Shown here: positions 45,663 through 54,817 of the stretch, piece by piece | Position numbering within the stretch: the first letter of the stretch is position 1 | Layout of the letters: each line of letters begins with the position of its first letter | NCBI GenBank assembly: GCA_022508345.1 | Contig: JAFLVK010000002.1 | Location: forward strand, 1 to 64,000 | Direction: 5' to 3' | Length of the DNA stretch: 64,000 nt | From: Clostridiales bacterium | GTDB lineage: Bacteria; Bacillota; Clostridia; Christensenellales; CAG-314 | Position numbers and translations under genes: made by a program | Notes under the pieces: generated by a model | What the model saw: the letters and a program-made list of their open reading frames with translations, nothing else | Told to the model about the DNA's origin: nothing | Databases searched by the model: none

Positions 45663-46772
45663 TTAACTGTTAAACAAAATTAACGGAACAAGCATCTCTT
45701 TTGTAAGCGCTGTATGGTGCCCCTTTTTGTAGTCTATTTCGAATTTAGGCGGGATAAACATTTTGTTGGTATAGGTGCCCGACGCAACAAAGTCGCCCAG
45801 CAAATAACCGTACTCTCCCCTATCGCCAAAGTAGCCTCTCTTTATCAAGTCACTGGTTTTGTACAATACAAAGTCCTTGCCGTAACGCTCTCTGAACAGC
45901 TTGGCAAACTTACCTTTCATGCCACGTTTTACCTTGAACGCCGGCGAACGGGAATCTAAATATAGCGGGCACTCCAGCATTGAATTAAGTTCCTCGTCAT
46001 CGCGAATATCTATGTACCCCTCCACATCTACCTGACCGTGATCGGCAGACACAATAAACAAAGTGTCCTTGGTTTGACTACGCAGCTTCTGCAGGCTGTC
46101 GGATATGTACTGTAGCATTAGTTTCGTTTCGGGGTTGGTTACTCCCCTTTCGTGCATGGAGTGATCGGGTTCGGGACAGTAGGCGTACACGAACTGCTTT
46201 TGAGGCTTTGCGCATATTCCCTTAACAACGTCAAATATGTCTTCCAAACCATGTATCACGTGATTAAACTCCGGCTTTGCAGAAACATACTTGGGCAAGA
46301 CACTGTTTATTTCGTAGTCCGTGCGCGTAGCGTGATAAAAATAACAGTCGGCATCGTTTATCATTGGATATTCGAAATCCACCTCTTCGCCCGTTTGCGA
46401 ATCCCTACGCAGATAGATATCCACGTTGCGACCAATCTCATCAAAGTGCAAGCTCCAGCCAAGCCAGCCATGCTCTAAAGGGAGCTTGTTTGTGGCTAGC
46501 GACGTAGTTGCATTCGTTGTCGTCGACGGAAATGTTGATGTCAAGGTTTTCACAATGTGTGCACGCAGGAAATCATTTTTGTCCAGGTTTATCTCAAGCG
46601 GATTGGTTCCCATGCCGTCAAAACACATGTACACCACGTTTTTGTAACCTTTTGCAAGCTCGTCCTTTAACACTTGCAGCGTTGCATTCTCATTTGGCGC
46701 ACCCAAAAACTCCGCCAATGTAGCGGATATATTCAATATGCTATTTTTCCAGTCGGGTTTAATAAGCTTCAT
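45663..46772 (-). CDS. Alkaline phosphatase / nucleotide pyrophosphatase-family protein
   Basis: VVYMCFDGMGTNPL, TSTFPSTTTNATTSLATNKLP, LFIVSADHGQVDV. Confidence 0.88.
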   Translation of the reverse strand: MKLIKPDWKNSILNISATLAEFLGAPNENATLQVLKDELAKGYKNVVYMCFDGMGTNPLEINLDKNDFLRAHIVKTLTSTFPSTTTNATTSLATNKLPLEHGWLGWSLHFDEIGRNVDIYLRRDSQTGEEVDFEYPMINDADCYFYHATRTDYEINSVLPKYVSAKPEFNHVIHGLEDIFDVVKGICAKPQKQFVYAYCPEPDHSMHERGVTNPETKLMLQYISDSLQKLRSQTKDTLFIVSADHGQVDVEGYIDIRDDEELNSMLECPLYLDSRSPAFKVKRGMKGKFAKLFRERYGKDFVLYKTSDLIKRGYFGDRGEYGYLLGDFVASGTYTNKMFIPPKFEIDYKKGHHTALTKEMLVPLILFNS

Positions 46773-46847
46773 TTTTCTCTAAATATTCTCACATCACATT
46801 TTGACGCGGGTCAAATGTTTCAAATAATACAAATGTTAACGTGAATT

Positions 46848-47594
46848 TTAATCGATATTTTTGCCGATAAGACTTTCGTCAATATTTGGATTGACGTATC
46901 TATCCTTTTTCGTTTTGTTCATGTACACTATCGCTTTATTGGGACATCTGTGATAACATCCCAAGCAAGCCACACAGCGGTTGGCAAATTCAATTTCATT
47001 ATCCACCATTGATATATTATTAACAGGGCACACACTGATACATTTGCCACATTTCACACAATTGTCATTTACCGAAAACCTCTCCCCTATCAGGTGCCAA
47101 TTGCTTTTGTTTTTAATATAAGTCGCTTCCTTTGTGCGTTTCTTTTGCGGAATAGACCTTTCACCGCTGATTATTTTTGCAATTACTTTGTCAATATACT
47201 TGTCGGCTCCCTTCAGCACACTTTTCAAATAAAATTTGGGCACGGTAAAGGTTACTGTGAAATTTTCAGGCATTTTTACAGTATATACGCTCTTTATGTT
47301 CAGCCCGTTCTGCAATGCGTAGTTGTATATATAGTAGTCTGCGCCGCCGCTCATACCGCCATAGTTTTGTATTATGGTAATTTCTTTTTCAGTGTCTAGC
47401 CTTGGCAGCAAGTCAAAAACATGACACGGCATGCCAAAAGAATAAATAGGCGTGACAATGAATATTTGATCAAATTCGCTTCCGTCACCTTGGTATGTGG
47501 GGATATAAATTATTTTGCCACCTATTTTCTTCTGCAACCTTGAAGATATGTAAAGGCTGTTGCCCGTCGAACTAAAATATAGAATTCCTGTCAT
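46848..47594 (-). CDS. EFR1-type flavodoxin-ferredoxin protein
   Basis: GILYFSSTGNSLYIS; two CxxCxxCxxxCP clusters CVKCGKCISVCP and CVACLGCYHRCP. Confidence 0.9.
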   Translation of the reverse strand: MTGILYFSSTGNSLYISSRLQKKIGGKIIYIPTYQGDGSEFDQIFIVTPIYSFGMPCHVFDLLPRLDTEKEITIIQNYGGMSGGADYYIYNYALQNGLNIKSVYTVKMPENFTVTFTVPKFYLKSVLKGADKYIDKVIAKIISGERSIPQKKRTKEATYIKNKSNWHLIGERFSVNDNCVKCGKCISVCPVNNISMVDNEIEFANRCVACLGCYHRCPNKAIVYMNKTKKDRYVNPNIDESLIGKNID

Positions 47595-47603
47595 ATCTCC
47601 CCG

Positions 47604-48155
47604 CTATTTTAAACTTTGCTTTGCCATTGCTGTGTATCTGGCAACAAATTCACCTTTTGCTGCGGTGTAGCCGTCCCTGTCATGTTCAAACTTTTTCCAA
47701 AGTTCAAGCTTGAGCACCTCGTATTCTTTGGCTAATTCAGGGTGCGCATTCAAGTAGTCGCGAAAATATATTTCATCATTATCGCCAAAATAACGCAAAT
47801 GTAGATGGTAAACTTTGTCATCAAATCCGTGTTCCGTATAGCCTTTGTTGAAAGAAATGCGCTCTTCCGCTTCACTCATTTTTATCCAGCCGTTATCTTG
47901 AAGGATATCAGCGATTTCTGCTAAATTCGTGCCTGCTCCAACTTCTACCAAAATGTCCACTATCGGTTTTGCCCAAATTTCTTTTACTGCCGTACTTCCG
48001 ACATGGTTTATTTTAGTTGCTTCAGGCAGCACTCTTTTTAGCGCCGAGGCCTCTTCTGCGTAGTATCTGTCCCAACAGTCGTTATGCTCCGTCAATACGA
48101 TTGGGAAAAGCTGCCAAAGCTCCTCCAGCGTCATTTCGGATAGTTTTTTCGCCAT
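47604..48155 (-). CDS. GrpB family protein (UPF0157)
   Basis: INHVGSTAVKEIWAKPIVDILVEV...HLHLRYFGDNDEIYFRDYLNAHPELAKEYEVLK. Confidence 0.93.
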   Translation of the reverse strand: MAKKLSEMTLEELWQLFPIVLTEHNDCWDRYYAEEASALKRVLPEATKINHVGSTAVKEIWAKPIVDILVEVGAGTNLAEIADILQDNGWIKMSEAEERISFNKGYTEHGFDDKVYHLHLRYFGDNDEIYFRDYLNAHPELAKEYEVLKLELWKKFEHDRDGYTAAKGEFVARYTAMAKQSLK

Positions 48156-48196
48156 AATTCTCCTTTAGATTGAAAACAATTTTAATTAAATTGCAA

Positions 48197-48703
48197 TCAA
48201 AGTCTACTATTCAGCATGTCGAAACGCTGAGCAACGCTACGAACTACCACTTGATTTTCAATCATAACCCGCCATTCTTCCTTGGACACCCATTTGGCAT
48301 CTACTGCTTCATTTGAATCCAACACAATATTTTCGACGTTGATGTCTTTTCTTACAAGATAAATATCCATAAAGTAATTCCTGTGCTTGTAAAAATGCAA
48401 CAGCGACAACTCATCTGGCGTTAGCGTAATACCAACCTCTTCTTTCACTTCACGCACTGCCGCCTGAGCCGTAGTTTCTCCTGCGTGTACGCCACCGCCA
48501 ACAAATTCCCACAAACCACCGGCTTTCTTGTTCGGATTACGTTGCGTTACCAGCATTTCCCCTTTCGAATTTACAATCCACACCTCGCAGCTAACGTAAT
48601 ATTCCCCATCCTTGAATGGCTCTCCTCTGCGAATAGTTCTATTTTGAAATACTCTGTTTTTATCATAGACGTCCCAGTATTCTTCCATTTTCACTAATGC
48701 CAT
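48197..48703 (-). CDS. NUDIX hydrolase
   Basis: Nudix box GGVHAGETTAQAAVREVKEEVGI. Confidence 0.93.
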   Translation of the reverse strand: MALVKMEEYWDVYDKNRVFQNRTIRRGEPFKDGEYYVSCEVWIVNSKGEMLVTQRNPNKKAGGLWEFVGGGVHAGETTAQAAVREVKEEVGITLTPDELSLLHFYKHRNYFMDIYLVRKDINVENIVLDSNEAVDAKWVSKEEWRVMIENQVVVRSVAQRFDMLNSRL

Positions 48704-48972
48704 CCTGTGAATTACACCCTAAATTACTGTTTATTGTTGTATTATACCACACCACACCAAGCATTTGCAACTACACGTTGAGTCGTTAGAAGCTAGCAAG
48801 ACGAGCCGCGCCAGGAAAACTTGAAGGAGTTTACTAAGCGTAAATACTACGTGGCGTTCGCTTAGCTCAGCTAAGGACTGAAAGCTGCCGCAGCGCAACA
48901 AAATATTGCAGCGCTTTACCCCCTCAACAAAAAAAAGTCCCTCAACCACGCTTACGCATAATCAAGAGGCTT

Positions 48973-49057
<85 letters not shown>

Positions 49058-49080
49058 ATACAAGTATTTAGATAAAAAAA

Positions 49081-49157
49081 TGGAGCTGGTGAACGGAATC
49101 GAACCATCAACCTATTGATTACAAATCAATTGCTCTGCCTGATTGAGCTACACCAGC
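49081..49157 (-). tRNA. tRNA-Thr (TGT)
   Basis: GCTGGTGTAGCTCAATCAGGCAGAGCAATTGATTTGTAATCAATAGGTTGATGGTTCGATTCCGTTCACCAGCTCCA. Confidence 0.95.
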
Positions 49158-49176
49158 ACTATTTATTCCAACAATG

Positions 49177-49252
49177 TGGTGCTTCGGGGCGGAATCGAAC
49201 CACCGACACGGGGATTTTCAGTCCCCTGCTCTACCTACTGAGCTACCGAAGC
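49177..49252 (-). tRNA. tRNA-Phe (GAA)
   Basis: GCTTCGGTAGCTCAGTAGGTAGAGCAGGGGACTGAAAATCCCCGTGTCGGTGGTTCGATTCCGCCCCGAAGCACCA. Confidence 0.95.
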
Positions 49253-49259
49253 AAAACAT

Positions 49260-49336
49260 TGGCGACCCGGAAGGGGCTCGAACCCTCGACCTCCAGCGTG
49301 ACAGGCTGGCGTACTAACCATCTGTACTACCGGGCC
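49260..49336 (-). tRNA. tRNA-Asp (GTC)
   Basis: GGCCCGGTAGTACAGATGGTTAGTACGCCAGCCTGTCACGCTGGAGGTCGAGGGTTCGAGCCCCTTCCGGGTCGCCA. Confidence 0.95.
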
Positions 49337-49355
49337 ATATATTTTGTTTTGCATT

Positions 49356-49432
49356 TGGTGGGCCTTCAGGGACTTGAACCCCGGACCAATCGGTTATGAG
49401 CCGACCGCTCTGACCAACTGAGCTAAAGGCCC
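49356..49432 (-). tRNA. tRNA with CAT anticodon (Met elongator or Ile2)
   Basis: GGGCCTTTAGCTCAGTTGGTCAGAGCGGTCGGCTCATAACCGATTGGTCCGGGGTTCAAGTCCCTGAAGGCCCACCA. Confidence 0.92.
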
Positions 49433-49445
49433 AAAGCTGTTCGTT

Positions 49446-49522
49446 TGGTCGGGGTGAAGAGATTCGAACTCCCGACCCCATGGTCCCAAACCATGTGCGC
49501 TACCAAACTGCGCTACACCCCG
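49446..49522 (-). tRNA. tRNA-Pro (TGG)
   Basis: CGGGGTGTAGCGCAGTTTGGTAGCGCACATGGTTTGGGACCATGGGGTCGGGAGTTCGAATCTCTTCACCCCGACCA. Confidence 0.95.
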
Positions 49523-49709
49523 ATGTATCAACATCAGCCTGTTTATCTTACAATATTTTATAAACTATGTCAACTTTTTTATGGGTATTTTTTGAAAAAA
49601 ATTACAATGCGCCCGTTACATTTTTGTTCGACATATTGTTAATCAATAATACAAAAAAATACAAAAGCGCCAGGGCATAATGAAATATCATTGTAGGTGG
49701 GAGGAGCAA

Positions 49710-50015
49710 ATGGAAGTATATATAGATTTTGAAGGTAAATCGATGGTTTTTCGACTGATTGGCGAACTGGATGAGCACTCTGCCGAGTTTGTGAGAAGAC
49801 GGCTGGACGCGTCCATTAGCGAAAACAGCTTCGACGCAGTAATATTCGATTTGTCCCGACTGTCCTTCATGGATTCGACGGGCATTGGCGTAGTCATAGG
49901 ACGGTACAAGCTTATCAGGAAACTTAACAAGCCGGTGTGCGTACGCAACCCGTCGCCAACCGTCGACAAAATATTTAAAATGTCGGGCTTGTACGAAATA
50001 ATATCCAAAATTTGA
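49710..50015 (+). CDS. spoIIAA: Anti-sigma F factor antagonist SpoIIAA
   Basis: STAS domain: VIFDLSRLSFMDSTGIGVVIGRYK; start after RBS gggaggag (track start 49680). Confidence 0.93.
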   Translation: MEVYIDFEGKSMVFRLIGELDEHSAEFVRRRLDASISENSFDAVIFDLSRLSFMDSTGIGVVIGRYKLIRKLNKPVCVRNPSPTVDKIFKMSGLYEIISKI

Positions 50016-50037
50016 AAATATTTAACGAGGTTAATAT

Positions 50038-50460
50038 ATGTCAGAAACCAACAGCATGAAACTTATTATCGAGGCAAAATCGCAAAACGAAAGCTTTGCG
50101 CGCAGCGTAGTTGCCGCTTTTTTTGTACAGATCAACCCCACTCTCGAACAGGTGGAAGATATAAAAACAGCCGTATCGGAGGCAGTGACAAACTGCATTG
50201 TACACGGATACGAAAGCGCGCAAAAGGGCTTGATTGAAATTGAATGCAAGCTAGTCGACAACACACTTAGCGTAGAGATAAAGGACTACGGCAAAGGCAT
50301 TGAAAACGTCGAACAGGCAATGAAGCCGTTTTACACCACGGTGTCCACAGGGGAACGCTCCGGCATGGGCTTTACCGTTATGCAGGCTTTTTGCGATAGC
50401 GTTGAAGTACATTCAGAGCAGGGGCAAACAACAGTAAAACTCACCAAGAAAGTCGCATAG
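50038..50460 (+). CDS. spoIIAB: Anti-sigma F factor SpoIIAB
   Basis: MKLIIEAKSQNESFARSVVAAFF...TAVSEAVTNCIVHGYE...KDYGKGIENVEQAMKPFYTT; between spoIIAA and sigF. Confidence 0.95.
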   Translation: MSETNSMKLIIEAKSQNESFARSVVAAFFVQINPTLEQVEDIKTAVSEAVTNCIVHGYESAQKGLIEIECKLVDNTLSVEIKDYGKGIENVEQAMKPFYTTVSTGERSGMGFTVMQAFCDSVEVHSEQGQTTVKLTKKVA

Positions 50461-50469
50461 AGGCGCATT

Positions 50470-51195
50470 ATGCTAAGTCACGAAGAAACAATGGCGCTAA
50501 TTGCGCTGGCGCAGCAAGGGGACGAGAATGCGTCAACTACGTTGCTTACCGAAAATGCCCCACTGCTTAAAAGTATAATTAAGCGGTATCTTGGCAAGCA
50601 CATTGAGTACGACGACTTGTATCAGATTGCCAGCATTGGGCTGCTGAAGTCTATAAAAAACTTCAGTTACGAGCACAATGTCCGTTTTTCCACCTACGCC
50701 GTCCCAATGATACTTGGAGAAATCAAGCGGTACATGCGGGATGACGGATATCTAAAGGTGTCGCGTTCGCTAAAAAGTCTATCGTCGAAAATCACTCGGT
50801 ATGTCGACGAACAACTGAAAAACGGAGCCGACAACCCCACCGTCGAAGAAATTGCCGAGCACTTCAACCTGGAACCCACAGAAGTTGTTTTTGCAATGGA
50901 TGCGACAAAGCTTCCCATATCACTTTACGAAAAAGCAAACGACAGCGACGGAAAACAAACGGAGCTTATCGAACATCTACCCACCGACGAAGACAAGAAA
51001 ATGATAGACAAGGTGATACTGAAGGATATGCTGCGGCAGCTGTCCCCGCGTGAACAAAAGATAGTGATTTTGCGCTACTTCCGCGACATGACACAGGGAG
51101 AAATTGCAATAAAAATGGGTGTTTCGCAGGTACAAATTTCCCGTTTGGAAAACAAAATTCTCAAAAAGCTAAAAGATCTTTACACCGAAAACTAA
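50470..51195 (+). CDS. sigF: RNA polymerase sporulation sigma factor SigF
   Basis: Sigma-70 regions 2-4; YDDLYQIASIGLLKSIKNFSYEHNVRFSTYAVPMILGEIKRYMRDDG; spoIIA operon position. Confidence 0.95.
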   Translation: MLSHEETMALIALAQQGDENASTTLLTENAPLLKSIIKRYLGKHIEYDDLYQIASIGLLKSIKNFSYEHNVRFSTYAVPMILGEIKRYMRDDGYLKVSRSLKSLSSKITRYVDEQLKNGADNPTVEEIAEHFNLEPTEVVFAMDATKLPISLYEKANDSDGKQTELIEHLPTDEDKKMIDKVILKDMLRQLSPREQKIVILRYFRDMTQGEIAIKMGVSQVQISRLENKILKKLKDLYTEN

Positions 51196-51208
51196 AATGA
51201 AAACAACA

Positions 51209-51236
51209 AAAAAGGACTAAAATTAGTCCTTTTTCT
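51209..51236 (+). terminator. Intrinsic terminator of sigF
   Basis: AAAAGGACTA-aaat-TAGTCCTTTTT. Confidence 0.85.
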
Positions 51237-51328
51237 CATATTATGTGTGAAATAGTATTGTATATTTACACTATTTTTTATTGTTCTACAGTGAATTTTA
51301 CAAATATTTAGAGTACATCAAAACAATT

Positions 51329-52789
51329 TTACAATAACAGGCAGAACAATCCACCACGGTTTTCGTTTACAATCTTGCCCAATGTCTTTGTAAGCTTTTG
51401 CTTGATTTCGATAGGCATTGCCGTGCACTTACCCTCCAAGCCGTCCTTAGCCAAGCCTGCCATGGTTTTACCGAACATATTGGTGTTCCATATCGCTTCG
51501 GGATTTTGCTTGTACTGTTCAAGCAGGTATTGACTTTGCTGTTCAGTACCTACCATCGGGCTGACTTCCGTTGCTACGTCTACTCTTATGATATGGTAGC
51601 TGGGTGAGGTTGCCTTGAGGCGTACGCCGTAAATAGTTCCTTGCTTCACCATTTCCGGTTCGTTCAATGACATTTTGTCCATTCGCGGATATACGATACC
51701 GTAGCCGTTAGCATCCGCCTCGTCCAAAGCATCCTTCATTGCTTCAAAACGACTCTTGGCATATGCAGCTGAAGTAACAAAGCTCATGAGCGAATACTCG
51801 TCCGTGATATCCATTTGCGCTTCTTCAGACAAAATCTTGAAGAACAAATCGGACTTCGGCGCAAGCTTGTAGCTTGCAACACCGCTACCCATATTGAGGC
51901 TGCCAATCTCGGCGTTTTCCACGTATTCGCAGTCGGCAAAGGCATCAAGCAATCTTTCCGCTTCTTTCATTTTGTCGACATGTGCGCAGTTCACCTTGAT
52001 TTTTTCAATGATGTCCATTATTACCTTGTTTTCATTGCCCAGCGCGCGCATCCACATGGGAAGGTCAACGGCAATGCGACGGATGGGAAATTCCTTCAAG
52101 ATACATTGCATCACTTCTTCCATCTGCTTGGCTTCAGCTGACTGAATATTTAAGGGAAGCACGGTTACACCGTATTTTTCTTGAAGAGCAAGCGCTAGCT
52201 CACGTGTTTGCTGCTTTTCGGGATGTTTGGAGTTGAGCACAACAATAAAAGGCTTGCCTGCAAGCTTAAGTTCACGAATAACGCGTTCTTCAGCAGATAT
52301 GTAGCTCTGACGCGGAATTTCACCAATACTTCCGTCTGTAGTTACCACTATTGCAACTGTGGAATGCTCAGTAGCTACCTTTTGCGTGCCGATTTCCGCA
52401 GCCTTTTCAAAGGGAATAGGCTCCGTTGACCAGGGAGTGTTTACAAGGCGCATTTTGTCGCCCTCTAAATGCCCCTCTGCGCCATCAACCAAATAACCTA
52501 CGCAATCTATCAGGCGGACGTTAGCCGTTGCTTTGTCGTCCAATGAGAGCCTGACAGCAGTATTTGGCACAAACTTCGGTTGCGTTGTCATGATAATTTT
52601 ACCGTCTGCCGACTGTGGCAACTCGTCCGTTGCGCGCTTGCGATCGTTTTTGTCCGCAATGTTGGGTAAAATCAATTTAGTCATAAAGTTAGATACAAAA
52701 GTTGACTTACCGCTGCGCACAGGCCCCACCACGCCGATATAAATATCGCCGTTTGTTCTTTCAGAAATATCCTGATAAATGTTGTTCAT
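51329..52789 (-). CDS. spoIVA: Stage IV sporulation protein A
   Basis: MNNIYQDISERTNGDIYIGVVGPVRSGKSTFVSNFM; start 52789 after RBS ggaggcaggt (track start 52801). Confidence 0.97.
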   Translation of the reverse strand: MNNIYQDISERTNGDIYIGVVGPVRSGKSTFVSNFMTKLILPNIADKNDRKRATDELPQSADGKIIMTTQPKFVPNTAVRLSLDDKATANVRLIDCVGYLVDGAEGHLEGDKMRLVNTPWSTEPIPFEKAAEIGTQKVATEHSTVAIVVTTDGSIGEIPRQSYISAEERVIRELKLAGKPFIVVLNSKHPEKQQTRELALALQEKYGVTVLPLNIQSAEAKQMEEVMQCILKEFPIRRIAVDLPMWMRALGNENKVIMDIIEKIKVNCAHVDKMKEAERLLDAFADCEYVENAEIGSLNMGSGVASYKLAPKSDLFFKILSEEAQMDITDEYSLMSFVTSAAYAKSRFEAMKDALDEADANGYGIVYPRMDKMSLNEPEMVKQGTIYGVRLKATSPSYHIIRVDVATEVSPMVGTEQQSQYLLEQYKQNPEAIWNTNMFGKTMAGLAKDGLEGKCTAMPIEIKQKLTKTLGKIVNENRGGLFCLLL

Positions 52790-52915
52790 ACCTGCCTCCA
52801 AAATCTATTTGATAGATTATATGTACATATCGGCATGATATTACATAATTTACGCCATGAAATGGCATAAATGTTGTTCATACCTGCCTCCAAAATACGT
52901 TTGGTAGATTATATG
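52778..52915 (-). repeat. Direct duplication (offset ~92 bp) of the spoIVA leader, RBS and first codons
   Basis: atgttgttcatacctgcctccaaaat.t.tttg.tagattatatg occurs ending near 52822 and again near 52915. Confidence 0.9.
52786..52881 (-). CDS. Candidate 31-codon uORF in the spoIVA leader
   Basis: MNNIYAISWRKLCNIMPICTYNLSNRFWRQV*; RBS ggaggcaggt; its TGA overlaps the spoIVA ATG (gtATGA). Confidence 0.45.
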   Translation of the reverse strand: MNNIYAISWRKLCNIMPICTYNLSNRFWRQV

Positions 52916-52957
52916 AGGCAAGACACTGCGTTATTACAATTAAATAAAAAGAGCCAC

Positions 52958-54094
52958 CTATTTGGTGGCAAGCAATTTATATAGGGTTTGTTCAAAGTGA
53001 TATGTTTCCATCAATTTTTCGATGGATTGCTTGTTTTTAGCATTCTTGGGTTTTGCAAGTTTTGCTCGAAGCATCAAATTTTTGGGAGAGTGGGCAAGGT
53101 CCACAAACTCCATCACGTCCACGCTGTAGCCACTGTCCTCCAAGAGCATTGCGCGGATTGTATCCGTAAGCAAAGCGGAAACACGCTCTTTCACAATGCC
53201 ATATTTTAAAAGAGCATCAATATCTCCACTGCCCTTGGCAATCGTACGGTTAACTTCGTGTTGACAGCACGGAACGGAGAAAATATAAGGTACCTTGTGG
53301 CTTACTGCGTAGTACAGGGCGTAATCGGTTGCCGTGTCGCACGCATGGAGAGACACTACCACGTCGATTTTCTCGTCGTACAGCTTGTCCTTGGATACGT
53401 CCGCTACAACAAATTTCAGCTTGTCGTAGCCGTACTTAACAGCAAGCTCGTTGCAGTGCGCTACAACATCCGATTTGAGGTCGTAGCCGATAATTTTGGC
53501 ATCAAGGTTCTTTACATTCACCAAGTAATGATAAATAATGAATGTCAAGTAGGACTTGCCGCAACCGAAATCTAAAACGGTAATTTGCTTGCCCTCGTAA
53601 CGCTTAAGTACGTCGTCCAGTATTTCCACAAAACGGTTAATTTGCTTGAACTTGTCAAACATACTGTTGACAACTTTCCCCTCGCGCGTGAATATGCCCA
53701 AATCCACGAATGCGGGAATGTTGTCACCATCGTTTAGCATATATTTCTTTTGTCTGTTGTTGCCCGTTGCTACACCGCGTTTTTCTTCGGTAATTACTTC
53801 CAACCGTTTGGTTTTGCCGTTGGAAAAAAGGTATGTAACATCCTTACCGTTCATCACAACGCACACTTGCTTGTAGAACGCAACAACATTAGCTTCCAGC
53901 CAATCCGAAAGACCGTCAACTGGTATATTTTCGTGAAATACCTGCGTTCCCTTGAATTTTTCTGCTTGGAAACAAAACGCATTTTTAACTTTTACGGGAC
54001 GTAAAACCACACGAAAATACTCGCAGTCCTTTACAGGATTGCTTGCAGTAATTTTCAGTATTTCGTTGGGGTTTTTACATTCCAATATTGTCAT
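52958..54094 (-). CDS. SAM-dependent methyltransferase (Methyltransf_32/METTL25-like)
   Basis: ITVLDFGCGKSYLTFIIYHYL...VVVSLHACDTATDYALYYAVSHKVPYIFSVPCCQHEVN. Confidence 0.85.
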   Translation of the reverse strand: MTILECKNPNEILKITASNPVKDCEYFRVVLRPVKVKNAFCFQAEKFKGTQVFHENIPVDGLSDWLEANVVAFYKQVCVVMNGKDVTYLFSNGKTKRLEVITEEKRGVATGNNRQKKYMLNDGDNIPAFVDLGIFTREGKVVNSMFDKFKQINRFVEILDDVLKRYEGKQITVLDFGCGKSYLTFIIYHYLVNVKNLDAKIIGYDLKSDVVAHCNELAVKYGYDKLKFVVADVSKDKLYDEKIDVVVSLHACDTATDYALYYAVSHKVPYIFSVPCCQHEVNRTIAKGSGDIDALLKYGIVKERVSALLTDTIRAMLLEDSGYSVDVMEFVDLAHSPKNLMLRAKLAKPKNAKNKQSIEKLMETYHFEQTLYKLLATK

Positions 54095-54115
54095 AAAACT
54101 TAAACTTTTAAAAAA

Positions 54116-54817
54116 CTACTTTATAATTTTATCCGATTTGCCGCGTAAAGCTTTTCTCAAGCCTATTGCTTTTTCTTTGCCGGTAAATATCCGCGCGATG
54201 TTATACCGATGTGCAAAAATTACCACTGCGTACGAAACCGTGGTCAATAAGCAGCAAAACAAGTCGATACTGTTGTAAATGATGCCAAAGTCACATTCCA
54301 AGATCCATATAATCCAACTCCACGCTACAATAAATATCGACACCAAAAGGCTTGCTACCGACATTCTGTCAGACAGCAGCATTATCACGCAGAACGGCAC
54401 AACAAGACACAGCGCAAATATAGGTTGTAATGAGAAAAGTATTCCTACGCTGGTTGCTACGCCTTTACCGCCACGGAAACGGTGATACATGGGAAATACA
54501 TGTCCCAACACCGCAAATAGCCCTGCAATGTAGCCTGCCGTTGTCGCTTCCGGCGTGCTCCAGCCAAAAATGAGCTTGGCAAGCAAGCAGCACACTACTC
54601 CTTTAAGCATATCGCACAAAAAGGTAAGCGCGCCCATGCGTAGACCGTACACTCTGAACATATTTGTAGTACCTGCGTTGCCGCTGCCGTAGTCACGCAC
54701 GTCGCTCTTTTTGAACAGCTTGGAAAAGGCTATTGCAAAATTGAAGTTACAAAATACGTAACAGCACAAGGCAAGCAACAGGTATTGCCACCAAAGTTTT
54801 ATGAAAATGTCAAACAT
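54116..54817 (-). CDS. plsY: Glycerol-3-phosphate acyltransferase PlsY
   Basis: FKKSDVRDYGSGNAGTTNMFRVYGLRMG...FRGGKGVATSVGI. Confidence 0.95.
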   Translation of the reverse strand: MFDIFIKLWWQYLLLALCCYVFCNFNFAIAFSKLFKKSDVRDYGSGNAGTTNMFRVYGLRMGALTFLCDMLKGVVCCLLAKLIFGWSTPEATTAGYIAGLFAVLGHVFPMYHRFRGGKGVATSVGILFSLQPIFALCLVVPFCVIMLLSDRMSVASLLVSIFIVAWSWIIWILECDFGIIYNSIDLFCCLLTTVSYAVVIFAHRYNIARIFTGKEKAIGLRKALRGKSDKIIK

